DNA of 64,000 nucleotides. It comes from Pedobacter sp. MC2016-05. Its GTDB lineage: Bacteria > Bacteroidota > Bacteroidia > Sphingobacteriales > Sphingobacteriaceae. The DNA lies in assembly GCF_026239735.1 (NCBI RefSeq), contig NZ_JAPIVT010000024.1, positions 1 to 64,000 on the forward strand, written 5' to 3'. Shown here in pieces: positions 25,435-34,369 of the stretch (position 1 is the stretch's first letter; each line of letters starts with the position of its first letter). The notes under the pieces were generated by a model. It had not been told where the DNA came from. It was given only the letters and a program-made list of their open reading frames with translations, and made no database searches. The position numbers and the translations under genes are program-made.

Positions 25435-25826
25435 TCTGAACTAGTCTATGGTTTGGTTGATGCTTTCCGCAATAGCTTCCGGTTTTAACCTCGCTGTCGG
25501 ATCTTTACGCAGGTGGGTTTTCTATCCAAATAATATATGTTGTTGTGATTAAACAGTTGATATATAGGTATATTTTGCTGTTCTTTTCTGGGTTGAAGGT
25601 CTGGCGTTCGATTGCTGATTGGATTTCAGCCCATCAGCATTTAAAGGTTGCTTCACCTGGCAACCTTGTAGCAACTTGACGGGCGTTTCTGTTTCTTTTT
25701 TATTTGTGGTAAAATTTTGCTGTCGTGTTTTGGTGAATGTTTCATCATCCTGATCCGGAATTTGCCGTTCAAACTGCTGCAAAAAGAAACTGAGTTCAAG
25801 GATTAACTTTTAAATCTTGTTGTTTC
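25435..25826. other. Intergenic region between rteC and the HTH gene
   Basis: It holds the upstream regions of two divergent genes. A minus-strand frame at 25549-25782 encodes a low-complexity Gln/Lys/Thr-rich peptide that I did not accept. I see no clear promoter. Confidence 0.3.
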
Positions 25827-26105
25827 ATGAATAAGATAGATGCGCTTTTGGATATCCTGTCCAAGATATACCACCTTCTGGTGCTGGTTTACAATAGTAA
25901 ATACCATGGAGAACTGAAGTTTGATGAGGATCCACAGATGAACCGTCAGGAAGTAAAGGACTATTTGGGAATCAGTGAAAGTACCTATAAACGTATGGTA
26001 AAACAGGGGAGGCTAAAGCCGATGAAACTTCCTGGTGGGGATAAGTTTTATAAGAGCAAATTATTGTCTGAATATAAAGAAAGCAAAAGAAGGGGAAGGA
26101 TTTAA
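25827..26105 (+). CDS. Helix-turn-helix protein, excisionase/MerR-like
   Basis: This 92-aa protein has a short helical N-terminus and, from about 37, a MerR/excisionase-type winged helix: MNRQEVKDYLGISESTYKRM, then GRLKPMKLPGG and the second wing. Proteins of this size and layout usually accompany rteC in Bacteroidota conjugative elements, where they act as excision or mobilisation regulators. It is divergent from rteC. Confidence 0.75.
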   Translation: MNKIDALLDILSKIYHLLVLVYNSKYHGELKFDEDPQMNRQEVKDYLGISESTYKRMVKQGRLKPMKLPGGDKFYKSKLLSEYKESKRRGRI

Positions 26106-26463
26106 TTAAGCTATTAGAATATCTCTGAACAATGTGTGGGTATGGCAGGAACGGCCAGTCATTCCATATTTAACTGTCATCCTATTTGGCTTTAGAGTGA
26201 CAGTAACGGATTAAATTGGCCGTTTTGGTCTTTCGGACTTTTTCCTGACGGACTTATGGAAATAAATTGCTCAATTTGATGCAAAGATCAAAGCTTCTGG
26301 AGCATAGACTTGGGATGCAAATATTTTTCGATCCCTTATTTCGGGGGATTACGGTTTTAAGCCTACCAACGCATATGGATAATGTTTGATCTTCCGGAAG
26401 CTTTGAATTGAGGATAAACTTCACAATGCACAATAGATATGGAATATTTTTCCAACGCTACGC
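26106..26463. other. Intergenic region with a mobile-element-like inverted repeat
   Basis: AACGGCCA (26150-26157) pairs with TGGCCGTT (26217-26224), and inside it ACTGTCA (26173-26179) pairs with TGACAGT (26198-26204). The left half (26158-26190) resembles 31637-31671 further along. I read it as the relic of an element end. The rest holds nothing I recognise. Confidence 0.4.
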
Positions 26464-27057
26464 CTATAAAATGATATCGTCTTCTATTTCCAGCATCCGT
26501 GTTAGACCAGTCCCATCCAGATTACAGGTGTAGATGTAATGTATGCTACGGTTGTTCTGGTTTTCTGCTCCAAAAATAATTTTAGTTGCAGTGCGCTTTA
26601 ATCCAACATCGAAGGGCTCTATTGATATCCCGCCTGGCAGGGCGATAGGGATAGGTCTGTTTGCGCTGCCATCCATATTCATGATCCAGATCTCGGGTTT
26701 GTCATTTGTACCATGTTCCTTGCAGTAAATAAAGTTTGTAAAATCCGGAGCTGTGATTTTACCGTCTTTGTCGATGACTATGGTTTTTCCGTCTACCATC
26801 ACATAACCTAAACCTGTAGTCGATGCGATTGGTGATTGTGGTGCGAAAATAGTAGGGGTGGATGAAATTTTTCCTTCTTTATCAATTGTTATACTTGTTC
26901 CATCTACCATCACTCCCCCCAGTGTAGTTTTTGAGGCAACCGGCAATATATAGTTGGCAATTTGTGCAACAACATCTTTCCGGCAGCTCAGCTGAACAAG
27001 GAGTAAGGAGAAGGCGAATGCCGTTAGCACCACTGTACTTCGTAGGATTTTTTTCAT
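26464..27057 (-). CDS. Lipoprotein with tail-fibre-like repeats and a TolB-like end
   Basis: This 197-aa protein has a lipoprotein signal (LLLVQLSC). Two near-identical repeats follow: ASKTTLGGVMVDGTSITIDKEGKI and ASTTGLGYVMVDGKTIVIDKDGKI-type, each of about 25 residues. This TxLGxVxVDG..I..DG pattern is common in phage tail fibres and secreted adhesins. The C-terminal half reads like single blades of a TolB/WD40 propeller (KPEIWIMNMDGSANR, then HYIYTCNLDGTGLTR). It follows the outer-membrane protein gene by 39 bases on the same strand. Confidence 0.65.
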   Translation of the reverse strand: MKKILRSTVVLTAFAFSLLLVQLSCRKDVVAQIANYILPVASKTTLGGVMVDGTSITIDKEGKISSTPTIFAPQSPIASTTGLGYVMVDGKTIVIDKDGKITAPDFTNFIYCKEHGTNDKPEIWIMNMDGSANRPIPIALPGGISIEPFDVGLKRTATKIIFGAENQNNRSIHYIYTCNLDGTGLTRMLEIEDDIIL

Positions 27058-27096
27058 GACATTTGTTTTTAGTGATTTGCTGTTGAGGTTTAAAGA

Positions 27097-27864
27097 TTAC
27101 AAAGTGAAGCTTAATTTGAATTGTAAATTGCTGGTTTTAATTTTTTCTTTACCGAAGGTAGTGCCCGTCTCGCTGTCATAGGCTTCAAAGTTACTTTTCA
27201 CTTTTCCCGAAATGTAGTCAATTGATAGTCCAATTGCTTTCCGGCGTAGAGTGATTCCAATGCTGGTTTCCAAACCATAAGCCAGTCGGTTTTTTATGCT
27301 TTCAGCGTCATAGTCCTCATCAGAGGATGTCCCGGACTCATTTATAAAATAGAAGCTTCGTCCATTTCCGCTCATTTCATTTTCTGAATATCCAAAATCA
27401 AAGAAACGAACCGTTGGAGCTAACTGAAGGCGAACGTCAATTAAAAACTTTTCGACCAGATTGAAAGAAATAGTCGGTCCGAGTTTAGTTGAGACAGCAG
27501 CAGCGGTCATCGAATCTTCGACATAGGCTTCTGGTGTTCCGGATGCGGCCGCATAAGCTTCCCACTTTTCCATTTTATTATAGTTCAGCGATAGAATAGT
27601 CCAGTCCAGTCCGTAATTTATTAGACCGTTTTTTTTTCTGTCTTTGAAATAATAGATGTGGCCGAATTCCAGCACGTATCCAGGTCCTGCTCCATATCGG
27701 CCATCAAATATGTTTTCTTTCGGTGTTAAGGAATAGTCAAGTTTATTGCCCAGTTTATTTGTTCCCATTCTAAAATACCCCTTGCGAAACGGAGATCGCT
27801 CCTGAGCGGATACATTGAGGGTAAAGCCTATGGAGAGAGCAATAAAAAGAATTGTGATTTTCAT
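27097..27864 (-). CDS. Outer-membrane beta-barrel protein
   Basis: This 255-aa protein has a signal peptide (MKITILFIALSIGFTLNVSAQ) and alternating hydrophobic strands with aromatic girdles (YVLEFGHIYYF, YGLDWTILSLNY, SNLQFKLSFTL at the end). Small barrels like this are common in the family and I cannot name a cargo. It is the first gene of a two-gene unit with the lipoprotein. Confidence 0.7.
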   Translation of the reverse strand: MKITILFIALSIGFTLNVSAQERSPFRKGYFRMGTNKLGNKLDYSLTPKENIFDGRYGAGPGYVLEFGHIYYFKDRKKNGLINYGLDWTILSLNYNKMEKWEAYAAASGTPEAYVEDSMTAAAVSTKLGPTISFNLVEKFLIDVRLQLAPTVRFFDFGYSENEMSGNGRSFYFINESGTSSDEDYDAESIKNRLAYGLETSIGITLRRKAIGLSIDYISGKVKSNFEAYDSETGTTFGKEKIKTSNLQFKLSFTL

Positions 27865-28829
27865 GATTTTGATTACGTTAATTGATTTATAGATGAGATC
27901 TTATGGTTTCAAATCTATCAACTACTAGATGGATTACCTATACCCATCAATGGGTATTTTTTACGACATACGTCTAATGGAAAAGTTGGTTCAAACATTT
28001 TTCTGTACCAAGTTCATGACCTTAAAGTGCCACGCAATAGGAATGTATTTATGGAATAGAACGAGAGTAAGTATGCTAGAGAACTTTAATTGCAAAATCA
28101 TTCACAGTTGTAGGTATTGTTTGTTTCGATGGGCTAGGAAATTTGCCTAGATATCTCGGGGAAGATAAACTGAATGAAAAAGAGGACATGATAAAATACT
28201 TGGTGCCCGTAGGAATATAGTAATATCCTTACTTTCCAATACAATTTCCATCTCGTGGCTATTAAGAGCAAAAATATGTTCGAGAATACGGCAGCAATTA
28301 TGGCAAAAGTATTTGTGGGAACCCCAATGATGATCTCATGTCCTACTTTAACAGGGTCTGCGATTTTTGCGCTGGACAAAGCATCAAATGAAAATTTCTA
28401 TTAGAATGAACTTCGGAGTTAAAGATCGGTACTATTTATTTGTTGCCATATTGTTGTATAAGCATAATTCTGTTTAGCTATTTCTTCTTTCTATTGTGAA
28501 TAGGATGTTGGCTTGAAAGCTTTGCCTAACCAATGATTTTTCATTGGGGATATTGTTGATTTTTTCGACTTGATAGCTGGTGATGGCTTGGATATTTGTT
28601 CTCTTTACTGACAACTTCATTCAGGACTAAGACCTGTTGTCGTTACTGCTTTCAAGATCAGACGATAATGATTTGATATTGGTCCAGCTTGCTTTTTTTT
28701 CGGCTGTAGAAAAAGCGAATTAAATATGCTCCAGGAGTATCTTATTGTCTTGGTGTTTTTTAATATTAATATTGTCAGCAACCAAGGAAAGGTTTACCGA
28801 GAATAAAGTAAGAATATGAGCTCGGTCGC
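27865..28829. other. Gene-poor region, 965 bases
   Basis: Two short frames (27929-28150 plus, 28134-28379 minus) look random, with Cys/Arg-rich or purely hydrophobic composition. No repeat, RNA gene or insertion-sequence end is evident. It may be a decayed region. Confidence 0.35.
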
Positions 28830-29600
28830 CTATCTGTTCTCTCTTAAGCACTTCAGAGCAAGTTCATTCATGTTACGGCTATTGGTCTTTGCCAGAATGT
28901 TTCTTCTGTGTGTATCTACAGTTAGTTTACTGATGAATAAATATTCAGCAATTTCATTGCTGGTTTTCCCCTCTAATATTGAAGAAAGCACTTCACTTTC
29001 ACGCTTTGTGAGTTCCGGGATATTGTAGTCAGCTTCATATGTACGATGTGAAGTCAGGATATTCTTATAGCTAGGCTCTCCTTCCAAACCAATAAACGAA
29101 AGAGAAGATCCATTTTCTCTCTTAAGGTTACTGATATCTGTGTGAACACCCAATACTCGTATTACTCCACCTACTTCATTTGTCTGAACAGTAGTGACCT
29201 GATGCAATAGGCGAACATAATCTCCCATTTTATTTCTTACGCGAAAGTCATAGTTCACCTTGTATTTCATTGTTTTTTCTGCCGGTAGCCTGCTGAAAAA
29301 ATCCTGTACCTTTTTTTCAAATTCACAGAAATAAATCAAATCATTGGGATGCATACTCCTAAACATCAATTCAACACTAAACTCGTTCTGCATATAGCCC
29401 AAGACTGATGTCATCCGGTCACTCACATACTCCATTTGTGCGCTTGGTATATGTAGTATGTAATAGTAAAAGTCACCTGGATGAAAAATATCGATCAATC
29501 TACGATGGATTTCCATTTCCAGATTGACATGATCGGGGGTAGGGTTTTTCGAAAGCTGATGCCAGATCTTTTTGATTTCTGTAAGGCGTACTTTAGCCAT
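28830..29600 (-). CDS. PAS domain LuxR-type transcription regulator
   Basis: This 256-aa protein has a PAS fold (about 30-165) with MEYVSDRMTSVLGY and the PAC-like segment YVRLLHQVTTVQTNEVGGVI followed by GVHTDIS. A C-terminal LuxR helix-turn-helix follows (about 192-250: LTKRESEVLSSILEGKTSNEIAEYLF, then TVDTHRRNIL). It has no receiver domain. It presumably senses a small ligand or redox state directly. No partner gene is adjacent. Confidence 0.88.
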   Translation of the reverse strand: MAKVRLTEIKKIWHQLSKNPTPDHVNLEMEIHRRLIDIFHPGDFYYYILHIPSAQMEYVSDRMTSVLGYMQNEFSVELMFRSMHPNDLIYFCEFEKKVQDFFSRLPAEKTMKYKVNYDFRVRNKMGDYVRLLHQVTTVQTNEVGGVIRVLGVHTDISNLKRENGSSLSFIGLEGEPSYKNILTSHRTYEADYNIPELTKRESEVLSSILEGKTSNEIAEYLFISKLTVDTHRRNILAKTNSRNMNELALKCLRENR

Positions 29601-29987
29601 TTTAAACTGAGTAATTTACTAAATATAATGTTTTTTAAGACACCTCGTTGTCTTTCTGTAATTTAAAACTTTTTCAGCAGAACATTATACAATACCTCGA
29701 AGTATGATCTGGGGCTGAAACTAAAAAATTAACGATTGGGCGCGATATTTTCTCTCTTTATCGTAGCTGATGAATCTATGAAAGTGGATAAACCAGAGTA
29801 GATTAAAACCACCTCAACGGTACTAAAATCTTGTTAAGTTTTGCTTGTTTGTATGTGAGCAAAGCAGCAGAAGGGGTCAGCCCAATTGGTTGTCTACTCT
29901 GGGATAAAAATATCTCTCTTGTAAACTATAAAAGGACAAGGGTGATATCTGGAGATTAACATTCCTGTATAACTATCAGTTGATAAT
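29601..29987. other. Upstream region of the PAS-LuxR gene and the AbiE operon
   Basis: About 390 AT-rich bases before the two AbiE operator candidates. No gene is seen. Confidence 0.3.
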
Positions 29988-30067
29988 AGGAAAAAATCCG
30001 TTTTTTAAATATTTATTTGTCCATTTTAATTGATAATAATTTGTATTTAATCGGAAAAAATCCGATT
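29988..30067 (+). promoter_or_regulatory. Two candidate AbiEi operators
   Basis: AGGAAAAAATCCG at 29988-30000 and the longer perfect palindrome AATCGGA/TCCGATT around AAAAA at 30049-30067 share the core GGAAAAAATCCG, 64 bases apart. The second ends 22 bases before the abiEi start. AbiEi antitoxins are known to bind two inverted repeats upstream of their operon and repress it cooperatively. The repeats are seen; binding is inferred. Confidence 0.6.
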
Positions 30068-30089
30068 TTAGATGTAAATATTAACACTT

Positions 30090-30728
30090 ATGAATTTTAG
30101 AAATTCAGTAAAGGCTTTTACAAACGCGCCTTTGAATAGATTAGTTATATTGGATATGCTCAAGGATTACAAAAGACCTAATGACAAAATTAGTGAATTG
30201 ATAAAACATGGTGATCTGATTCAGCTAAAAAAAGGTTTATATGTTCCTGGGGTCAGCTTAGATGTGGCGGGCCCGGAACTTTTCGTGATCGCAAACCATT
30301 TGTGGGGACCCAGTTACGTATCGCTTGAGTCTGCGATGTCATACTGGGGGCTGATCCCTGAGCGGGTTTATCAGGTTAGCTCTATTACACTCAAGCTTTC
30401 AAAGAAGTACAAAACGCCAAAAGGAACATTTAGCTATCGCGCTATGCCCTTCCCATACTATAGTTTCGGAACCTTAAGTATAGAACTGTCTCCTGGACAG
30501 GTGGCGGTTATCGCAACACCGGAAAAAGCTTTGTGTGATAAAATAATCACTACCTCAGGACTTATTTTAAGAAGTAGGGCCCAAACGCTCAGTTTTTTAC
30601 TGGATGATCTGCGAATGGATCGGGCATTGCTTGAGAAGTTTGATCTTAAAGCGCTCAGTTTATGGATTAAGGATGCGCCTAAGAATGAGAGTTTAAGAAT
30701 ACTGGTTAAAACACTTGAGAAGATATGA
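30090..30728 (+). CDS. abiEi: AbiEi-like antitoxin of a type IV toxin-antitoxin pair
   Basis: This 212-aa protein has an N-terminal winged helix (RLVILDMLKDYKRPNDKISELIKHGDL, then QLKKGLYVPG) and the AbiEi core (ELFVIANHLWGPSYVSLESAMSYWGLIPE). The C-terminal part (EKALCDKII) fits the family. It should neutralise AbiEii and repress its own promoter. Its last four bases (ATGA) overlap the toxin gene. The reading is strong because the next gene is the AbiEii partner. Confidence 0.88.
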   Translation: MNFRNSVKAFTNAPLNRLVILDMLKDYKRPNDKISELIKHGDLIQLKKGLYVPGVSLDVAGPELFVIANHLWGPSYVSLESAMSYWGLIPERVYQVSSITLKLSKKYKTPKGTFSYRAMPFPYYSFGTLSIELSPGQVAVIATPEKALCDKIITTSGLILRSRAQTLSFLLDDLRMDRALLEKFDLKALSLWIKDAPKNESLRILVKTLEKI

Positions 30729-31579
30729 TCAAAGAATGGATTGCAGAGTACAATCCGCAAAATACGGAGGAAGTACTTTCAGCACTACGGGAAATTATGC
30801 AGGATGTTGCCTTGGCGGGTCTCTCACGAACAAATTTTTTCGAGAATGCAGCTTTTTATGGCGGAACGGCGCTTCGTATATTTTACGGGCTGGACCGATT
30901 TTCTGAAGATCTGGATTTTTCATTATTGGAAGCGGATCCGGATTTTTCTCTTGAACCCTTCTTTAATGCTATTGTAACTGAATTCGAATCCATCGGCATG
31001 AAAGTTAGTATCCGGGAAAAGGACAAAAAGCAAAAAACAAATATTGATTCGGCTTTTCTGAAATCTGAAACAGAATGGAAAGAACTGGTACTGGAGGATA
31101 TTGTAAAACAGGCCGGTATAAAATCTACGAATAGATCTATGAAGATTAAAATTGAAGTGGATCGTCAACCGCCTCTGGGATTTACGACGGAAATGAAATT
31201 GCTAACACGCCCGTTCTCTTTTTATGTGAGGTGTTTTGACAGACCAAGTTTATTCGCCGGGAAAATGCATGCACTTTTGTTCCGTAAATGGATAAACAGA
31301 GTTAAAGGCAGAGACTGGTATGATCTGGAGTGGTATATAAAAAAAGGAATTCCGCTCGACCTAAATCATTTTGCAAAGCGTGCTAAAGATACTGGCGACT
31401 GGAAGGAGGATGAACTAAAGGAAAAAGATGTGTTGCACATGTTGAAAGAGAAGTTTAGCACTGTCTCATTTGAAAATGTAAAGGAAGATGTCAGACCATT
31501 TATTAAAGATGACAGAATACTGGAAATCTGGAGTGCGCAATACTTCATGGATCTGTTGGACAGGATGAAATTTCAATAG
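30725..31579 (+). CDS. abiEii: AbiEii-like nucleotidyltransferase toxin
   Basis: This 284-aa protein has the nucleotidyltransferase signature GGTALR at 46-51 and EDLDFSL at 61-67, the third acidic strand around KIKIEVDRQPP, and the family's FAGKMHALLFRKWINRVKGRDWYDL segment. AbiEii-type proteins transfer NMPs and stop growth, giving abortive infection. It overlaps the antitoxin gene by four bases. The catalytic motifs look intact, so the pair is likely functional. Confidence 0.9.
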   Translation: MIKEWIAEYNPQNTEEVLSALREIMQDVALAGLSRTNFFENAAFYGGTALRIFYGLDRFSEDLDFSLLEADPDFSLEPFFNAIVTEFESIGMKVSIREKDKKQKTNIDSAFLKSETEWKELVLEDIVKQAGIKSTNRSMKIKIEVDRQPPLGFTTEMKLLTRPFSFYVRCFDRPSLFAGKMHALLFRKWINRVKGRDWYDLEWYIKKGIPLDLNHFAKRAKDTGDWKEDELKEKDVLHMLKEKFSTVSFENVKEDVRPFIKDDRILEIWSAQYFMDLLDRMKFQ

Positions 31580-32084
31580 CTGGCGATGAATCTGTATTTA
31601 AATTTTTGGCAAGGGCAATTTGGACAAAAAATGGTCGTCGTTCCGCATTTAAACTGTCACCCCGTTTCGCCGAAATGCCCAGCCCATCACGTTGATAGGT
31701 TTGTATAGCCTGAATATGAACAGACAACCTGGGCAGCAATGAAAGGCAAGACGGCACCTAACCGTATCTATGCAGTGGCATGGGGTATTGTTGAGTTGAT
31801 GCCAGATGTGGCTAAAACGAAAGCCAATTTGATTTTGCTTAGGTAAGATTGTTTTGTTAATTGTTTTAAGCTCATTGAAAAGCGCCCCATCTATTTCATC
31901 AATCCTCCAAATAAAGGATCACTCAGATCTACGAAATCCAGCTCTTATCATTTTCCAAATGGTACACTCCATTTATCGTAAAAAGATATAGATTTCAGAG
32001 TATTGGCAGGATTTGTCTGGTTTGAAACTTTACATATCCCGGTCATAAATTTGACCAGAATATACCAACTCCAGGCATCAACCC
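31580..32084. other. Intergenic region with a mobile-element-like relic
   Basis: 31637-31671 resembles 26158-26190 (shared TTCC, ATTT, AACTGTCA and the following CC..TTT). A fragment around 31738-31847 reads MKGKTAPNRIYAVAWGIVE in one frame without an upstream gene. I take the region as decayed mobile DNA. Confidence 0.35.
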
Positions 32085-32114
32085 AAAAAACGCCCAGCCT
32101 TCTCAAACTGGACG
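32085..32114 (-). terminator. Rho-independent terminator of the small lipoprotein gene
   Basis: On the minus strand CGTCCAG pairs with CTGGGCG (one G-U pair) around a 10-base loop and is followed by six T (the A-run at 32085-32090). It lies 22 bases past the stop of the lipoprotein gene. Confidence 0.75.
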
Positions 32115-32136
32115 CCAATTAACCACGGAAAAATGG

Positions 32137-32340
32137 TTATTGTTTGTTTTCTGTGCCAGCATCGGCCGGTGCGTTGGTGGTTTTATCATGAGTAGTGTCG
32201 GCACTCAATGAATCTTGACCTGTTGTACTATCAGTATATTGGTTCATTTCGTCAGCATTCTTCTCATCCGCCTGTTTACCATTGCATGCACTTAGTGCCA
32301 GACCTAGTGCAACAGTTAATATAAAAAGTTTCGTTTTCAT
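32137..32340 (-). CDS. Small acidic lipoprotein
   Basis: This 67-aa protein has a clear lipoprotein signal (MKTKLFILTVALGLALSAC). The mature part is only about 48 residues, polar and disordered, rich in Asp, Thr, Asn and Lys. No family is recognised; such short lipoproteins are common in Pedobacter-like genomes. It stands alone and is followed by a terminator, which supports its being a real gene. Confidence 0.75.
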   Translation of the reverse strand: MKTKLFILTVALGLALSACNGKQADEKNADEMNQYTDSTTGQDSLSADTTHDKTTNAPADAGTENKQ

Positions 32341-32914
32341 AGTGTAAGGAGTTGTTGTAAGAATACAATCCGTTTAAAACAATAATGTTTTGATTGCTTA
32401 TCACCTTAGCCAAATAAATTGAAGCAATTATCGCCCGAGGTGTTTAGGCTATTCTTGTTTGGTGGAATTACTACACTTACGGATCTTCTTTCGACACCTG
32501 CTGATTAATAGAAATGATTCAAGCTGATCCATATAGGGAAATTATGGTAGATACCGACATTATTGATTCAACTAGGAATGAGGAGGTAATGGTAACCGAT
32601 TTGAGAAGTCACCCGCATCACTTCAACCATTGAAAAGAATATTATAGATCGGGCTGCTCAAATGGCTGCTGGTGTATGGGTGGATGACCATGCTTTTGCA
32701 GAAATGGCAATTGAGCCAACGCTTTATGATATGTTTAAGTTGCATACGGTTAAATCCAATAAGCTGGAATAAATATTTTTATGTTCTTCATCTATTCACT
32801 TACAATCGGGGTTCCTATCCACACACTTTATCTACCGTATATCTACGAAAGGTAAAACCAATTGCGCACAACACTGGTTAGAATATAGTAATACAACTGA
32901 TCACGCATTTGCAC
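32341..32914. other. Intergenic region with a short gene remnant
   Basis: A frame without start, about 32630-32771, has coding-like character (IIDRAAQMAAGVWVDDHAFA, then PTLYDMFKLHTVKSNKLE before the stop), so it is probably the last 45 codons of a lost gene. I do not recognise the family. The rest is AT-rich and empty. Confidence 0.4.
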
Positions 32915-34045
32915 ATGGAAAACTATAGAATAGGAATAATTGGTTACGGTGGATTCGGAAAGTTTCTTCACCATTGGTTTGATAAGATGGAAAATACAAA
33001 GGTTGTTGCCATCGCTGAAACCGGTCAGCGCACCCACGATATTCCTGGCTGCAAGGTTTACTATGATTGGAAAGAGCTGCTCGGCGATCCGAACATCGAT
33101 ATTGTTAGTATTGTTACTCCACCGGGCTTACATGCGGAGATGGCATGCGAAGCAATGAAGGCAGGCAAACATGTATTACTCGAAAAACCAGTAGCCATAA
33201 CAGAAGAGACGGCAGAGGAAATTCTTAAAGTACAGAAAGAAACCGGCAAAATCATCACTGTAAATCACATGATCCGGTATAATAGCATCATGCAAAAAGT
33301 TAAAGAACTGGGTGAAAGTGGTGCCTTTGGAGAATTGAGGCATGTTGTGGTGAATAATTATGCCCAGGATGAGGCCTTGCCGATAGAACACTGGTTCTGG
33401 GATGAAGAGATGTCCGGTGGCATCTTGGTGGAACATGGTGTACATTTTTTTGATATTGTCAATTCACTGACCAAACAGAATTTTCAGCAGGTATTTGGGG
33501 CTTCACATCACCGGAACAGTAAGCAGCGCGACCGGGTAGCGGCTATGGTTGTATATGATGATGGGTTGATGGGCAGTTATTATCATGCTTTCTCGGGACC
33601 GGGAATGTTTGAACAGACCACTATACAACTTGCATATGACCTGGCGAGAATAGAAATTGAAGGCTGGATGCCCCTGAAAGGAAAAATACACGCAATGGTG
33701 AACAATAAGACCAAGGCAGAAATCAGTGAGCTACCGGGTTGGACAATCCAAAAAAGTGAGTCATTGGAATCATCAGAAGACATGTCGAGACCTGAGGGAT
33801 GGGGTAGCGTTGAGAACAGCAATGATACAGCCACCAGACTTTTTGGTGGAATTGCTTATCCCATAGATGAAGTGATTAGGGGTACTTTTGAAATTAATCA
33901 ATCTAAAGGCGAGGTGTATGGGAAGTGTGTGCAATCTATATTGAGTGATCTGATACAAAGAATAGAGAATAAGGACCATAAACTTAAGGTAACCATAGAA
34001 GATGGTGTTTTAGCCTTGAAAATTGCACTTTTAGCCTCTGGATAA
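32915..34045 (+). CDS. Gfo/Idh/MocA family NAD(P)-dependent oxidoreductase
   Basis: This 376-aa protein starts at the ATG at 32915 (MENYRIGIIGYGGFGK); a TTG two codons earlier is less likely. It has the Rossmann GYGGFG motif, the EKP signature (HVLLEKPVAIT) with its catalytic-region lysine, and the middle SGGILVEHGVHFFDIV segment of the C-terminal alpha/beta domain. Such enzymes oxidise or reduce sugars, inositols or related compounds; the substrate cannot be told. It is a single gene. Confidence 0.9.
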   Translation: MENYRIGIIGYGGFGKFLHHWFDKMENTKVVAIAETGQRTHDIPGCKVYYDWKELLGDPNIDIVSIVTPPGLHAEMACEAMKAGKHVLLEKPVAITEETAEEILKVQKETGKIITVNHMIRYNSIMQKVKELGESGAFGELRHVVVNNYAQDEALPIEHWFWDEEMSGGILVEHGVHFFDIVNSLTKQNFQQVFGASHHRNSKQRDRVAAMVVYDDGLMGSYYHAFSGPGMFEQTTIQLAYDLARIEIEGWMPLKGKIHAMVNNKTKAEISELPGWTIQKSESLESSEDMSRPEGWGSVENSNDTATRLFGGIAYPIDEVIRGTFEINQSKGEVYGKCVQSILSDLIQRIENKDHKLKVTIEDGVLALKIALLASG

Positions 34046-34369
34046 GTTCAGGTTCTCTTTTTAGTGGTTGAGCTGATCTAAGCTGTATCTACCCTTTATA
34101 TCCATGTTAATATGTTGTTTTGAACAGGGACTAGAAGAAACAGGTTCGTATTGAACGCGGTAGTAAATTACAGGCTATCTTATTTTTATGGAATTAATCT
34201 GGAGGTTTAGCTAGCGTGAACAAACTCATATGGGAGTTTAGGGTCGGGGTGTTTCTGTCTAGAATGACGACTTCACCAATATTTTCCACATCTTAATATA
34301 AGTTCATATTCTTAGGATACACGCTTCTGATTGTTTTAACCGTTTTAATGGGAAATGTTATATTAAAAA
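34046..34369. other. Intergenic gap, nothing recognised
   Basis: 324 bases between the oxidoreductase and the glycosylase. I see no gene or clear hairpin. Confidence 0.35.

Noticed and set aside
25549..25782. A 77-codon Gln/Lys/Thr-rich minus-strand frame
   Set aside because: Low complexity and no homology that I can see; it overlaps the promoter area of the HTH gene.
27929..28379. Two short frames in the gene-poor region
   Set aside because: Their composition is not gene-like, and they overlap each other on opposite strands.
31545..31757. A 70-codon minus-strand frame after abiEii
   Set aside because: It overlaps the end of abiEii and the mobile-element-like relic, with no family features.
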